A stretch of 49,247 bases of DNA from Thermoanaerobacterium sp. PSU-2 (GTDB lineage: Bacteria > Bacillota > Thermoanaerobacteria > Thermoanaerobacterales > Thermoanaerobacteraceae). Both the position numbers and the translations under genes were made by a program. This document shows, piece by piece, positions 17,591 to 27,347 of the stretch. The stretch is taken from contig NZ_MSQD01000015.1 of NCBI RefSeq assembly GCF_002102475.1, positions 1-49,247 of the forward strand, read 5' to 3'. Below the pieces are notes generated by a model. The model had not been told where the DNA came from. It searched no databases and saw only the letters and a list, made by a program, of their open reading frames with translations. Position 1 is the first letter of the stretch; every line of letters starts with the position of its first letter.

Positions 17591-17785
17591 CTATTTTTTT
17601 GCCTTAAAAAATCTTTTCTTCTTAGCGTACCTATATACAGTTGCAATAGCAATAAACCCTAAACTGACAAATAAATTTATTTCTGCGGACAGTCTCCATA
17701 TTGTTTCTGCTGCAATAAAATATAATGTCGCAGCTAAAAAATATATAACACCAAAAACAATGTCATTTTTAGATAATTTTTTCAT
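17591..17785 (-). CDS. Small two-helix membrane protein
   Basis: 64 residues with two hydrophobic segments (about 10-27 and 35-52: VFGVIYFLAATLYFIAAE and INLFVSLGFIAIATVYRY), a lysine-rich N-terminus and the basic tail KKKRFFKAKK. Family not recognised. It stands alone, between the pectinase and chemotaxis genes, on the same strand as both. Confidence 0.6.
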   Translation of the reverse strand: MKKLSKNDIVFGVIYFLAATLYFIAAETIWRLSAEINLFVSLGFIAIATVYRYAKKKRFFKAKK

Positions 17786-18115
17786 GATATACCCTCTATT
17801 ATTAAAAATTTAACATTGATTTATTTTGCACCACTTGTAGCAATGTCCAAAAGCTTTTATCTTCTTAAAGAAATCTTTTTGGACATGCTTAACATATTAT
17901 AATATATTTACTATAAAAAGTAAATGAATTTCCAAAAATTTTGCAACTAATAAAATATATAAAGCGAAGCCCTTTTATATATCAATGATTAAATAAATTG
18001 CGATTGAAATATGTAAACTCCAACTTTTGCTAAAAAAATCGAGATTTTAAAAATAGAACTATCCCTTCTATAAATTAATCTCTATTTTCAGGATATGATA
18101 TTTTACTGTTTAACA
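17786..18115. other. AT-rich intergenic stretch, no gene seen
   Basis: About 330 bp with no convincing ORF. Minus-strand -10-like ATTATAATATG around 17895 could serve the small membrane protein. Nothing else recognisable before the terminator at 18116. Confidence 0.4.
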
Positions 18116-18151
18116 AATACATAAGGTTGAATATATCCAACCTTATGTATT
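18116..18151. terminator. Terminator downstream of the chemotaxis receptor
   Basis: Perfect 14-bp stem AATACATAAGGTTG/CAACCTTATGTATT (18116-18129/18138-18151) with T-rich flanks on both strands. It lies 18 bp after the receptor stop codon. Confidence 0.75.
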
Positions 18152-18168
18152 TTCTTATTAAGTTTTAA

Positions 18169-20151
18169 CTAATCTATTTTGAATTTTTCAACTTCTTTAC
18201 TAAGAATATTTGAATACTCTTTTAACTGATTAGCCGTTGAAGCCATTTCTTCAATGATAGCTGATTGTTCTTCTGAAGATGCTGATACTTCTTGTGTTGA
18301 TGCCGCAGTTTCTTCAGAAACAGCAGCAATATCTTCAACAGAACTTACAATCTTATTTTTATGAATTTCTAATTCTTTTAGAGAATCATTTAAATTATCT
18401 ATTTTTTCTACAATAAAATTGACGGCAGAAATAATTCCTTCAAATGCACCTCTCGTCATATCAACTGCATTATTTTGTTCTTCTATTGAATTAACAGAAG
18501 TTTCAACTGTCTTATAAGTCTCAGAAATAGTATCCTTTATATCTTTTATTAAGTTTGTTATATTATTTGTAGCTTCAGATGACTTTTCAGCCAGTTTTCT
18601 TATCTCTGTAGCTACAACTGCAAAACCCTTTCCCGCATCACCTGCTCTTGCAGCTTCTATAGCAGCATTAAGAGATAACAATTTAGTTTGATCGGAGATT
18701 TCTGTTATCATGTCTATTATCTTGCTGATTTCTTCTGATTTTTCCATCAAATAATCTGTCGACTTCTTTAGATCATTGTTCGTTTCTATTGTTATATTTG
18801 TTTTTTCAACTAAATTATTTATTGTTGTTAATCCCTCATTAGATACAGTATTAACATTTTTTATTTCGTTGTTCATTGATTCAGCATCACCTACAGACTT
18901 ATCAATTAGTTCACCGAGCAGAACAGCTTCATTTGCACTTTCCTCTGCATCTTTCGCTTGGCTCATTGCACCTTGTGCCATTTGCTCTATTGCCTTAGCT
19001 ATATCCTGCGTAGCCTGTGCAGCTTGTTCAGATGAGCTTGACATATTTACAGCTGACTCTGACAAAGAATTAGAAACATTTTTTATATTTAATACTAGAT
19101 TCTTAATTTGCTCGATCATATTATTAAAGCTTTTGGCTAATATACCCACTTCGTCTTTAGATTTTAAATCAATTTTTACTGATATGTTTCCCTTAGATGC
19201 TAATGACATTGCATTAACTACCTTTTTTATACCAGAAGTTATTGAATTTGCAAATATATATGCTATAAAGAAACCAATTAATAGTACAATTATACTCACA
19301 ACAATCACAGTTTCACGTATTTTCGAAAGATCGCCCATTAATTTGCTGCTGCTCATTTCAACTATAGCCTTCCAATTAAAATCACTAAGATTTCTTATGC
19401 TTGCATATTTGTAATCATTATTTGATATGTAACTAACTATTGAATCATTTGTTGTAAGTAGCTCATTTCCATAATTATACTTTTTTATAGATGTAAATAG
19501 CCGTTTCTGATTAGGGTCTGAAATTATTGTGCCATCTTTTGTTATAACATATATATATCCTGATTGACCTAATTTTATGCTTGACAAATCTTTTGACAGC
19601 TGAGATAAACTTATATCAATACCAATTACCCCAAGCATTTTGCCATTGGAATTTATAACAGCTTTAGCAATGGTTATCATAGGCTCTTTTGTACCATAAT
19701 CTTGATATGGTTCAGTCCAAATAATTTTGCCATTTGCTTTTACTGCTTCTGTATACCAAGGTCGTTTCGTAGGATCATAATCTTTTAATGTTGGATCTGG
19801 TGGATATAAAATATATTTTTTGTCAGGCGTTCCAAAATACGCGTATAATATATTAGGCATCGATTTTTTAGTTTCTTCTAACTTGTTAAATATCAATTGT
19901 TCTGAAGTATTGCTTCCATCATAATTTATAAATTCATTCGACTCTGATACAGCAGTTAACAATGATTCCGTATCCGTTTTAAAAGAATTTACGTATCTAT
20001 TGAATACTTCTAACGCAGCTTGATTGGATTCATTAACCTTTGTTTTTAATACACTTTCTGCAATGCTCATAGAAAAATATCCAGTTACTATCAATGAAAC
20101 AGAAATTAATAATGCTATAAACACAAGAAGTTTCGTTTTTATACTTTTCAT
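18169..20151 (-). CDS. Methyl-accepting chemotaxis protein (dCache sensor)
   Basis: 660 residues: TM1 (8-29), extracellular dCache-type domain (30-280) with [26 protein letters not shown] and [12 protein letters not shown], then TM2 (~283-303), HAMP, and a long cytoplasmic coiled coil. The conserved signalling tip is [20 protein letters not shown]. The DPTKRPWY pattern belongs to dCache domains that bind amino acids or small acids. C-terminal [17 protein letters not shown] is the methylation-helix region. GGAGG precedes ATG. A flagellar sigma-D-like promoter (20225-20251) lies upstream. No other chemotaxis gene is nearby, so it acts as an orphan receptor. Confidence 0.95.
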   Translation of the reverse strand: MKSIKTKLLVFIALLISVSLIVTGYFSMSIAESVLKTKVNESNQAALEVFNRYVNSFKTDTESLLTAVSESNEFINYDGSNTSEQLIFNKLEETKKSMPNILYAYFGTPDKKYILYPPDPTLKDYDPTKRPWYTEAVKANGKIIWTEPYQDYGTKEPMITIAKAVINSNGKMLGVIGIDISLSQLSKDLSSIKLGQSGYIYVITKDGTIISDPNQKRLFTSIKKYNYGNELLTTNDSIVSYISNNDYKYASIRNLSDFNWKAIVEMSSSKLMGDLSKIRETVIVVSIIVLLIGFFIAYIFANSITSGIKKVVNAMSLASKGNISVKIDLKSKDEVGILAKSFNNMIEQIKNLVLNIKNVSNSLSESAVNMSSSSEQAAQATQDIAKAIEQMAQGAMSQAKDAEESANEAVLLGELIDKSVGDAESMNNEIKNVNTVSNEGLTTINNLVEKTNITIETNNDLKKSTDYLMEKSEEISKIIDMITEISDQTKLLSLNAAIEAARAGDAGKGFAVVATEIRKLAEKSSEATNNITNLIKDIKDTISETYKTVETSVNSIEEQNNAVDMTRGAFEGIISAVNFIVEKIDNLNDSLKELEIHKNKIVSSVEDIAAVSEETAASTQEVSASSEEQSAIIEEMASTANQLKEYSNILSKEVEKFKID

Positions 20152-20224
20152 CTAAAAGCCTCCATTTATAAGTTTAGTTTAAATATTAAAATTAACTTAT
20201 ATATTTTTTATCTACATTATAGTG

Positions 20225-20251
20225 TTTTCGGCTTTTATACGTAAAAATTGA
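20225..20251 (-). promoter_or_regulatory. Sigma-D (FliA)-like promoter of the chemotaxis receptor
   Basis: Minus strand: TCAA (20248-20251), 15 bp, GCCGAAAA (20225-20232). The flagellar consensus is TAAA-N15-GCCGATAA, so 10 of 12 positions agree with exact spacing. Confidence 0.5.
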
Positions 20252-20302
20252 TACTTTTTAAATAATTTTAGCATAATAATATAGTTCATAAGATTTCCAA
20301 AA

Positions 20303-20710
20303 CCTCCTAATGTTCAGTCCTTCCTTATCTATTCATGACTAGACAAGTACTATAGCCTCTACTGACTTTTTCAAGATTCAGCATAAATCACTGTATAGAT
20401 TGTCATTTCAGAGTTCACTTTAATGACTTGTCCTTGAGACCTCTCCGGGTAAGAACAATAACCTTCATCTCGTTTATCTGCCAGATTTACTGTATGGGGT
20501 TCGGGTAGTGTTGGACTTCGTTTTGTTTAGCAGACTCGTCCACCCCAATTCAGCCTCTTATCTGGTTCGTATTCCTCAGATCGAGATTTTGCCTACCGCT
20601 TCTTTCAGATTCCACCTCACGATGGACACCCTTGCGGTTCAGCTAGTGGTTCCCTCTACCAAGCCCACAGCAAACTCACACCGCCAAGTTACCACCCACG
20701 CCGGGCACAC
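20303..20710 (-). mobile_element. 5' remnant of a group IIC intron
   Basis: The minus strand begins GTGTGCCCGGCGTGGGTG at 20710. It contains the recognisable domain I pieces of group IIC introns: AACCGCAAGGGTGTCC, GGTGGAATCTGAAAGAAGC, GGACGAGTCTGCTAAACAAA, then TTCTTACCCGGAGAGGTCT and CTATAGTACTTG...GGAAGGACTGAAC. I compare these with the Oceanobacillus iheyensis IIC intron from memory. The segment ends at an AGGAGG (20303-20308) that would have served the intron-encoded protein. The reverse transcriptase and domains V/VI are missing, so it cannot splice. Its 5' end abuts a terminator hairpin, the known target of IIC introns. Confidence 0.85.
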
Positions 20711-20711
20711 T

Positions 20712-20744
20712 AAAACATCGCCCCATATTCTGGAGCGATGTTTT
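20712..20744 (-). terminator. Terminator of the fructose operon (intron target)
   Basis: Inverted repeat AAAACATCGC/GCGATGTTTT (20712-20721/20735-20744), extended inward by CCA/TGG, 8 bp after the IIBC stop codon. The intron remnant begins 1 nt beyond the T run. Confidence 0.85.
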
Positions 20745-20751
20745 ATATAAA

Positions 20752-22113
20752 TCACGATACTTTCTTTTTCAAAAGTCCTATCATGAAGGCTGTCACTACC
20801 ATACCTACAAGTATAGCAAGAATGTACAAAAGCGGATTTGATACAGCGATTGGTATTACGAATATTCCGCCGTGTGGCGCTCTAAGTTCTATATGGAACA
20901 ACATGGAAAGTGCGCCTGTAACTGCAGATCCTACCATGATGGATGGTATTACTCTAAATGGATCTGCTGCAGCAAACGGTATAGCACCTTCTGTTATAAA
21001 TGATGCACCTAAAACCCATGCCGCTTTACCTGCTTCTCTTTCTTCTTTCGTAAATCTATTTTTAAATATGACTGTAGCAAGTGCCAAACCTAAAGGCGGT
21101 GTCATTCCTGCAGCCATAACCGCTGCCATAGGCATAAACACATTTGACGCCAAAAGACCTGTTGCAAATGTGTATGCTGTCTTGTTGACAGGACCACCCA
21201 TGTCAAATGCCATCATGAGTCCTAATAGTGCGCCAAATATGACTGCATTTGTAGAGCTCATGCCTTTAAGCCAATTTGTAAGACCTGTCATTATGGTCTT
21301 CATAGGCGTACCAACAACGTATATCATGAGAAGGCCTACGATAAGCGTCGATAATACAGGTAGTATAAGAACTGGCATTAAGCCCTCCATCGTCTTAGGC
21401 AATTTTATGGTCTTTTTCAGGTAGTAGACTGTATAACCAGCAAGAAAACCAGATATGATACCGCCTAAAAATCCTGCACCAGTTGATACTGCTAACATAC
21501 CACCTACCATACCTGGTACAAGTCCAGGTCTATCTGCTATAGAATAAGCCAAAAATCCCGAAAGTATTGGAACCATAAGTGCGAATGCAGAGCCACCGCC
21601 AATTTGCATCAGGGCAGCAGGCAATGTCCCTGGCACCTGAAATGCCTTGTATCCCCATAGGAATGAAAGTGCTATGGATATACCTCCTGCTACTACGAAA
21701 GGTATCATATATGATACACCTGTCATCAAGTGCTTATAAGCGCCTGTCCTTTGACTGGCCCTTTCTTCGTGAATCTTTTCCACTTTTTCTACGTAATTCT
21801 TTGGTTTTTCCATCTTCAATGCTTTTTCAATCAATTCTTTCGGATTTTTTATAGCTTCCTCAACTGGAACTTCCAGTATAGGTTTACCTTCGAAGCGGGA
21901 CTTGTCGACTTTTGTCGCAGCAGCAATTATGACTGCATCCGCTTCATTTATGTCGTTTTCTGTCAATTGATTTTCTGCCCCTATAGACCCTTGTGTCTCA
22001 ACTTTTATAGCCACATTAAGCTCTTTACCTGCCATTTCCAAGTTTTCTGCAGCCATATAGGTATGGGCTATACCTGTAGGGCATGCAGTAATGGCGACAA
22101 TCTTTTTCATCAA
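20752..22113 (-). CDS. fruA: PTS fructose transporter subunit IIBC
   Basis: 453 residues. Residues 1-95 are the fructose-type IIB domain with phospho-Cys11 in [16 protein letters not shown]; then a linker and a IIC membrane domain (~125-450) with [28 protein letters not shown] and [13 protein letters not shown]. It imports fructose and phosphorylates it at C1, using phosphate from the IIA encoded upstream. It is last in the fruR-fruK-IIA-IIBC operon (9-bp gap). A separate IIA gene rather than an ABC fusion is normal for Clostridia. Confidence 0.95.
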   Translation of the reverse strand: MMKKIVAITACPTGIAHTYMAAENLEMAGKELNVAIKVETQGSIGAENQLTENDINEADAVIIAAATKVDKSRFEGKPILEVPVEEAIKNPKELIEKALKMEKPKNYVEKVEKIHEERASQRTGAYKHLMTGVSYMIPFVVAGGISIALSFLWGYKAFQVPGTLPAALMQIGGGSAFALMVPILSGFLAYSIADRPGLVPGMVGGMLAVSTGAGFLGGIISGFLAGYTVYYLKKTIKLPKTMEGLMPVLILPVLSTLIVGLLMIYVVGTPMKTIMTGLTNWLKGMSSTNAVIFGALLGLMMAFDMGGPVNKTAYTFATGLLASNVFMPMAAVMAAGMTPPLGLALATVIFKNRFTKEEREAGKAAWVLGASFITEGAIPFAAADPFRVIPSIMVGSAVTGALSMLFHIELRAPHGGIFVIPIAVSNPLLYILAILVGMVVTAFMIGLLKKKVS

Positions 22114-22122
22114 AAATCCCCC

Positions 22123-22572
22123 TTATTCATAATTTTTGAAAGCATTTATGACATCCTCGTAAGTCTCAGCCTTATTTAGTTCATCTCTCACCTCCTCATG
22201 CATCAGTGACCTTGAAAGCTTAGCTAAAATCTTAAGATGCAGGTTGTCAGAATCCTCAGGTGCTGCAATGAGAAAAAATAGATGCGATGGTTTTCCATCC
22301 ATCGAATTGTAGTCTATGCCATCTTTCGACTTTCCAAAAACTAATGAAGCCTTTTTCACTAAACTGCTTTTTCCATGCGGTATAGCAACACCCATCCCAA
22401 TGCCTGTGGAGAACTCCTCTTCTCTTTTTAATACCACTTCCAAAAACTTGCCTTCGTCCTCAATGGCTCCTTTTGCTGCCAATGGCTTTATAAGCTCTTT
22501 CAATACAGATAATTTGTCTTTTGATTTCAAATCAAATATCATCATGTCTTTGTCAAGTATTTCTTCAATCAT
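22123..22572 (-). CDS. PTS fructose subunit IIA
   Basis: 149 residues, the full PTS EIIA type-2 domain, with phosphorylated His66 in GIGMGVAIPHGKSSLV and the FFLIAAPEDSDNLHLKILAKLSR core. It receives phosphate from HPr and passes it to IIB. It starts 6 bp after fruK and precedes IIBC, giving tight translational coupling. Confidence 0.95.
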   Translation of the reverse strand: MIEEILDKDMMIFDLKSKDKLSVLKELIKPLAAKGAIEDEGKFLEVVLKREEEFSTGIGMGVAIPHGKSSLVKKASLVFGKSKDGIDYNSMDGKPSHLFFLIAAPEDSDNLHLKILAKLSRSLMHEEVRDELNKAETYEDVINAFKNYE

Positions 22573-22578
22573 CGTTTA

Positions 22579-23511
22579 TCACCTTTCTATTACTTCAATC
22601 TCAACTTTTTCTTTAAGTTCTTCCACATCTTTTAAAGAACAAGCTTTAGTGCCTTCCCTCATGATAACTGATGTAGATGCAGATGATGCCATCTTTATAG
22701 CTTCTTCTATGGAAAGATTCTCGCTTAAGCCATAGGCAAAACCTGCCACATAGGCATCTCCAGCTCCTACTGTCCCTTTAACTTGAACCTTTATGGGTTT
22801 TACTTTATACGCTTTATCCTCTGTCACAACGATGCTTCCGCTGCCACCCATCGATACTGCCACAATTGAAATCCCACTTTCAATTATCCTCATGCCTTCT
22901 TCAATAATCTCATCAACACTTTCAAGATTTTTCCCTGTCATCCTTCTAAGCTCGTGAATATTTGGCTTTATCATATAAGGCTTTCCTTCTACGCCAAGCT
23001 TTAAAGCATCTCCATCAGCATCCAATATGACTTTTACGCCTTTTTCGCTGACTTTCTCAATTATCTGTCTGTAAAAATCTTTATCCATGTTAGGTAGTAA
23101 GCTTCCTGACAAAACAATCACATCCGATAAATCAGCATGCTCATTTATGCTCAAAATCAGCTTTTCTATTTCATCTTGAGAAACATCTGGACCAGCTTCG
23201 TTTATATCTGTATAAGTGTGTCTAATCTCATCAACTATCTTTATGTTTGTCCTTATATCATTTTTTATTTGTACAAAGTTAAACTTTATCCCTAATTCAC
23301 TTAGGACATTTTCGATGTACTTGCCGTTTGGTCCCATGAAGCCTAAACACTTAACGTCGCAGCCTAAATTTTTTAAGTTTTTTGCGACATTTACGCCTTT
23401 ACCGCCTGCATCGATTATGGTTCTTGACACCCTGTTAACTGCACCTATTTTAAATTCATTTACTATTAGCGTCCTGTCTATCGCCGGATTTACCGTCACC
23501 GTCGTAACCAT
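22579..23511 (-). CDS. fruK: 1-phosphofructokinase
   Basis: 310 residues, PfkB/ribokinase family. The N-terminal substrate motif is TVTVNPAIDRTLIV with GGKGVNVAKNLKNLG, and the C-terminal ATP/catalytic motif VKGTVGAGDAYVAGFAYG contains the catalytic Asp. It converts fructose 1-phosphate from the PTS into fructose 1,6-bisphosphate for glycolysis. Its start overlaps the end of fruR by 56 bp; GGATGT precedes the ATG. Confidence 0.95.
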   Translation of the reverse strand: MVTTVTVNPAIDRTLIVNEFKIGAVNRVSRTIIDAGGKGVNVAKNLKNLGCDVKCLGFMGPNGKYIENVLSELGIKFNFVQIKNDIRTNIKIVDEIRHTYTDINEAGPDVSQDEIEKLILSINEHADLSDVIVLSGSLLPNMDKDFYRQIIEKVSEKGVKVILDADGDALKLGVEGKPYMIKPNIHELRRMTGKNLESVDEIIEEGMRIIESGISIVAVSMGGSGSIVVTEDKAYKVKPIKVQVKGTVGAGDAYVAGFAYGLSENLSIEEAIKMASSASTSVIMREGTKACSLKDVEELKEKVEIEVIER

Positions 23512-24283
23512 CTAATACATCCTTTCCAAAGTTTAGTACATCCACATTGGCCTGTTCATACTTTCTCACTATCTCGTAGTCCAGCTCGTCATCAGTTATA
23601 ATGGCAGTTATATCGCTTATGTCTGCAAATTTTACAAAAGATTTCTTCCCAAACTTGGTGTGGTCTACAACTGCATAAACTTCATTAGAGACATCTATCA
23701 TCGCCTTTTTCGTGTTTGCCTCTATGATATCTGGTGTCATAAGCCCGTTCTCATAGGATATGGCATTTGCACCGATAAAAGCTTTGTCGACTTTAAAATT
23801 CCTTATCACCATCTCAGCTATAGGGCCAACAAGCGCTTTTGTATTAAGCCTCTCTATACCGCCTGTAACTATAAGCTCAATATTATTGCGGTTTGAAAGC
23901 TCTATGGCAATGATAGGAGAGTTTGTCACAACTGTAAGATGTATATCTTGAAGTGATTTTGCAATCATCAGCGTAGTAGTGCCAGCATCAAGGATTACAG
24001 AATCGCCTTCTTCTATGAGTGAAGCTGCCATCTTGCCGATCTGCATCTTTGATGGAAGCTCGTAATCCTCTTTCTCAACAAACGACGGCTCGTAATGTGT
24101 ATGCGTATTCAATATGGCACCGCCATGTGTCCTCTGTATAAACCCGTCTATCTCCAACATCTTTAGATCTCTTCTTATGGTGGATTCTGACACGCCTAAG
24201 ATCTCACTAAGCTCAGACACCGTAATGCTTTTATCCTTGCTTAGTATCTCGGCTATTTTCATCCTGCGCTCTTCCCCAAACAT
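23456..24283 (-). CDS. fruR: DeoR-family repressor of the fructose operon
   Basis: 275 residues from the ATG at 24283. An N-terminal DeoR helix-turn-helix (KSITVSELSEILGVSESTIRRDL) is followed by the sugar-phosphate-binding DeoRC domain (LDAGTTTLMIAKSL, VTNSPIIAIELS, KAFIGANAISYENGLMTPD). Family members are released by fructose 1-phosphate. An upstream in-frame TTG (24334) coincides with the expected transcription start of the promoter at 24340-24368, so it cannot be the normal start. The tail GYDGDGKSGDRQ is read over the first codons of fruK. Confidence 0.92.
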   Translation of the reverse strand: MFGEERRMKIAEILSKDKSITVSELSEILGVSESTIRRDLKMLEIDGFIQRTHGGAILNTHTHYEPSFVEKEDYELPSKMQIGKMAASLIEEGDSVILDAGTTTLMIAKSLQDIHLTVVTNSPIIAIELSNRNNIELIVTGGIERLNTKALVGPIAEMVIRNFKVDKAFIGANAISYENGLMTPDIIEANTKKAMIDVSNEVYAVVDHTKFGKKSFVKFADISDITAIITDDELDYEIVRKYEQANVDVLNFGKDVLDGYDGDGKSGDRQDANSK

Positions 24284-24339
24284 CCAATCACATCCATTCA
24301 AAATAGATGATAATTTTTGATTGATTATGCTCAATTATG

Positions 24340-24368
24340 ATTATACAATGAAAATGTTTTTTTGTCAA
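24340..24368 (-). promoter_or_regulatory. Consensus promoter of the fructose operon
   Basis: Minus-strand TTGACA (24363-24368), 17 bp, TATAAT (24340-24345): a perfect housekeeping promoter. Direct repeats of TGATTATR just downstream (about 24320-24345) may be FruR sites. Confidence 0.85.
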
Positions 24369-24502
24369 TTGCCTATATATAAGATTTTCACTTTTTTACT
24401 ACATTATAAATGTAAAGTTTCATTAATTGTTCGCTTATAATAATATTTTTCAAGCAACATCTATTTAAGATCTATTTAAAAATGAAAATGGGGGTTTAAA
24501 AA

Positions 24503-25435
24503 ATGATAAATGGTTTTAAGGAAGAATACGGGATAGTGCCAAAGAATTTTTTTGAAAGTCTATCTTCAATATCCGGTTCACAGTTAAAAATCATAATGTA
24601 CGTCGCAAAGCATACAATAAAGAATGGAAAGTGCATTCCAGTAAAACTTACTATAGATGAAATACAGAAGGGAAAATACGAAAACGGCAAAAGAATAGAC
24701 AGTGGCACAGGTCTATCTACAGGCATCATAAGTAAAAGCTTGAAAAATGCCATAAAAGACGGATTTTTGGTGTGCTACGTCGACAACGAGGACAAATTGC
24801 GGCAAAAGAAATACTACACATTAAGACAAAATACATCCATCGAAGGCATCACGTACAAATATGGCGAAAACGGTAGAATAACCGAATTTTGCGATTGGCA
24901 AAATATGACAATCGGTGATTTCACTCATATGCCATACATCGACAAAAGCGAATACGCAGATAAAGAAACTGAAAACCGAATTTCAGATAGTGAAAAGGTA
25001 GATGATGTTAAAAACATTGAAAGCATTCCATTTTCAAAAAGTGAAAACAATATGATCATATCAGATATGAATGATATTATAGATATTAATTCTGATAGTA
25101 TATCTATCAATCATATCAATGATATGATGTATCAAGAAAGTGAAAACGCGCCTAAGTACATAGACAAAGGCATGCTTAAGGACAAGTACCATCTTACAGA
25201 TGACGAGATGAATCTGTGCATATCTCGCATGAAGGGAAAGGACATAAAATATCCAGCAAAGTTCTTAGAAAAAGTCATACAAAACTACTTAAAAGACAAA
25301 TCGATACTAAAAGATGCCTCATCATTAAATACGGCACCAAGAAACTACTTTAATTCATATCCACAGAGGAAGTACGACGTAAATGAGCTGGAAAGAAAGC
25401 TATTGGAAGTGTCAAGAAAGAGGACTCGACAATAA
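24503..25435 (+). CDS. Replication-protein-like winged-helix protein (orphan)
   Basis: 310 residues. The first ~115 look like a winged-helix domain of the phage/plasmid replication-initiator kind (LKIIMYVAKHTIKNGKCIPV, STGIISKSLKNAIKDGFLV). A low-complexity Asp/Ile/Ser region follows (~165-215), then a helical C-terminal part with YPAKFLEKVIQNYLKDKSI, similar in style to DnaD/replication-O proteins. GGGGG precedes the ATG. There is no other phage or plasmid gene nearby. Its stop abuts the stop of the convergent glycosyltransferase with no gap. Function is a guess; the gene itself is sound. Confidence 0.75.
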   Translation: MINGFKEEYGIVPKNFFESLSSISGSQLKIIMYVAKHTIKNGKCIPVKLTIDEIQKGKYENGKRIDSGTGLSTGIISKSLKNAIKDGFLVCYVDNEDKLRQKKYYTLRQNTSIEGITYKYGENGRITEFCDWQNMTIGDFTHMPYIDKSEYADKETENRISDSEKVDDVKNIESIPFSKSENNMIISDMNDIIDINSDSISINHINDMMYQESENAPKYIDKGMLKDKYHLTDDEMNLCISRMKGKDIKYPAKFLEKVIQNYLKDKSILKDASSLNTAPRNYFNSYPQRKYDVNELERKLLEVSRKRTRQ

Positions 25436-26620
25436 TCAAATGCTTTTTTCAAATAGCAGCTTATCAATCACATAAGATGCGAGAATTATGAGAAGCGGCA
25501 TGATTGAAAATGCATATCTATTAGTCGGTATAAACATAAGCTGAATAAGCGTCACAAGAATAGCATATATGCCGATAAAACGTATTTCATATTTTCTAAG
25601 GGAATAAAATGCTCCAAGCCAACCTATAGCCATCACAAAGCTGTGAATAAGATATATATTTTGCAAATATTGATATTTCGGGTCAAGATCATACCACATG
25701 CTTCCGAATATTATATTGAACTTGCCTATTGTATACCATTTAAAATAATAGATGGGGCTTTTCTCAAAGCCTTTTATGATGAATTTGATGACATCCGTAG
25801 TGGAGCGAATGTTCTGTGGAACATGCTCTATTCCATTGAAGAAAGGGAAGGCGCCTCCCAACATTGGATTCCAAGTTTGAGTTGCAAATAAAATAAGCTT
25901 ATGAAGCGTCACAATATTCCTAATCCACCAAGGCATCATGATCACTATGAACCCGATTAAAACCTGCAAAAAATTCCTTACAGTGTAATTTAGATCTCTA
26001 TTTTGGATGTACATTAAAATGTAAGGTATCACTATAAGCGGTGCTGCAGCAGGTCTTATTAAGATTGCCAGTCCAAATAAGATACCTGTTAAAACATTTA
26101 TATACGCCTTAGGTCTTTTAAGCGCAATAACCTGCAAATACAAATACACCATGAAAACAAAAGTGTACACTGTCTCTGTAAGAATTAGCGTAGATGCCCA
26201 TACAAATGTAGGATAAATGGCTGATATTGAGGCAGCCATGAGGCCCACTTTGTTATTTCTGATTTCTCTACCTATGAAAAAAATAAGTAAAACCGTCAAT
26301 ACGCTTAATACACTTTGCACGATCCTTACAGCTTGAAGCGGACTACCGTTAGAAAAGCCAAAAATCTTGTAGATTAAAGCGAGAAATAAAGGATACCCCG
26401 GTGTCACATAAGCATTTGGAGAATTTGACATATAACCTAAGAAGCCTTTTGTCAAAAACTGTTTCACCATTATGTCGTAATTCTTGGCATCACCTGAAAG
26501 GGGTGGCTGAATTACTTTGTAGACAAATAGGAATCTCAAATACAAAGCAATAGCTAAAACAGCAATCAATGAAACAGCGACAAAAAACTTCTTTGAGCTA
26601 AGTTTCAGTTTAATAGCCAT
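25436..26620 (-). CDS. GT39/ArnT-like membrane glycosyltransferase
   Basis: 394 residues with about ten membrane helices. The first extracytoplasmic loop holds the acidic motif of the family (PPLSGDAKNYDIMVKQFL) and VTPGYPLFLALIYKIFG. Such PMT_2-type enzymes transfer a sugar from a polyprenyl-phosphate carrier to a cell-surface acceptor. It is the last gene of the operon GT2 - DUF2304 - EamA - GT39. That operon supplies the complete set: making the lipid-linked sugar, flipping it and transferring it outside. The acceptor is unknown. Confidence 0.88.
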   Translation of the reverse strand: MAIKLKLSSKKFFVAVSLIAVLAIALYLRFLFVYKVIQPPLSGDAKNYDIMVKQFLTKGFLGYMSNSPNAYVTPGYPLFLALIYKIFGFSNGSPLQAVRIVQSVLSVLTVLLIFFIGREIRNNKVGLMAASISAIYPTFVWASTLILTETVYTFVFMVYLYLQVIALKRPKAYINVLTGILFGLAILIRPAAAPLIVIPYILMYIQNRDLNYTVRNFLQVLIGFIVIMMPWWIRNIVTLHKLILFATQTWNPMLGGAFPFFNGIEHVPQNIRSTTDVIKFIIKGFEKSPIYYFKWYTIGKFNIIFGSMWYDLDPKYQYLQNIYLIHSFVMAIGWLGAFYSLRKYEIRFIGIYAILVTLIQLMFIPTNRYAFSIMPLLIILASYVIDKLLFEKSI

Positions 26621-26629
26621 GATTACCTC

Positions 26630-26968
26630 CTATCTTAACGCAATCAACGATGCACCTGCGAAGATGAGAACTACGCCAATCCATCTTGTCATTGGTATGG
26701 TCTCTTTAAATATGAGCCATGCCACAAATACTCCTAAAGCATAAGCAGTGCTCTGCAAAGGATAGACGATGCTGAATTTTCCTTTTGCAAGAATGTATAG
26801 CCACAAGACAGTAGCTAATGCGTATACTATTATCCCACTTATGACGTACGGCGACATGAGTGACATCAGTACGCCTTTAAAACTGCTGGCACTTCCAATG
26901 CCTATTTTCCAAAGCACTTGTCCCGTCACCAAAAGCAAAACATTTACTGCAACAAGTAAGTATATCAA
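26630..26968 (-). CDS. EamA/SMR-type four-helix protein (ArnE/ArnF-like lipid-sugar flippase)
   Basis: 112 residues with four hydrophobic helices. It has the half-EamA pattern VLWKIGIGSA, VLWLYILAKGKFSIVYPLQS and IPMTRWIGVVLIFAGASLI. ArnE/ArnF are small proteins of this type that flip undecaprenyl-phosphate-aminoarabinose. Placement between a GT2/DUF2304 pair and a GT39 supports a similar role with another sugar. Its start overlaps the DUF2304 stop by 4 bp. Confidence 0.82.
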   Translation of the reverse strand: MIYLLVAVNVLLLVTGQVLWKIGIGSASSFKGVLMSLMSPYVISGIIVYALATVLWLYILAKGKFSIVYPLQSTAYALGVFVAWLIFKETIPMTRWIGVVLIFAGASLIALR

Positions 26969-27336
26969 TCGCCTTTGCCTCCTTCTACATCTCTGCTGCT
27001 TTTTTCTACCATATTCTTTAATATGGCCACTTCCTGCGTCAGTTTAACAATGCTTTCCGTCTGTTTAGATATTATCAACGTAAGGTGAAAACAGTATGAG
27101 ATGATAAACAGAAGTCCCAAGAGAAACAGGACAGACGGAGCATAATAAATGTGAAGCATACGGCTTAAAAGATTTAAAAATCTCAAATTGGCTGATATTA
27201 CAATCATAACTATAGAAAAAAATATCCAAAATAAGCTGTACTTCTCTAAAAGATTGCCTTTTTTTATCTCAACTACGATTATAACTAAGAACAGTATGCT
27301 AAAAATTAAAGAAAAACTGTAGACATTAAAAAACAC
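26965..27336 (-). CDS. DUF2304 membrane protein
   Basis: 123 residues from the GTG at 27336, behind a consensus AGGAGGT. Three hydrophobic segments (YSFSLIFSILFLVIIVV, LFWIFFSIVMIVISA, PSVLFLLGLLFIISYCFHL) and a C-terminal coiled coil (KLTQEVAILKNMVEKS). DUF2304 proteins nearly always follow a polyprenol-phosphate GT2, as here (11-bp gap), and may help its activity or localisation. The exact function is unknown. Confidence 0.85.
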   Translation of the reverse strand: MFFNVYSFSLIFSILFLVIIVVEIKKGNLLEKYSLFWIFFSIVMIVISANLRFLNLLSRMLHIYYAPSVLFLLGLLFIISYCFHLTLIISKQTESIVKLTQEVAILKNMVEKSSRDVEGGKGD

Positions 27337-27347
27337 AAAAAGACCTC

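Noticed and set aside
20508-20750. 80-codon plus-strand ORF
   Set aside because: It covers the intron remnant and the terminator, has no recognisable domain and is explained by the structured RNA on the other strand.
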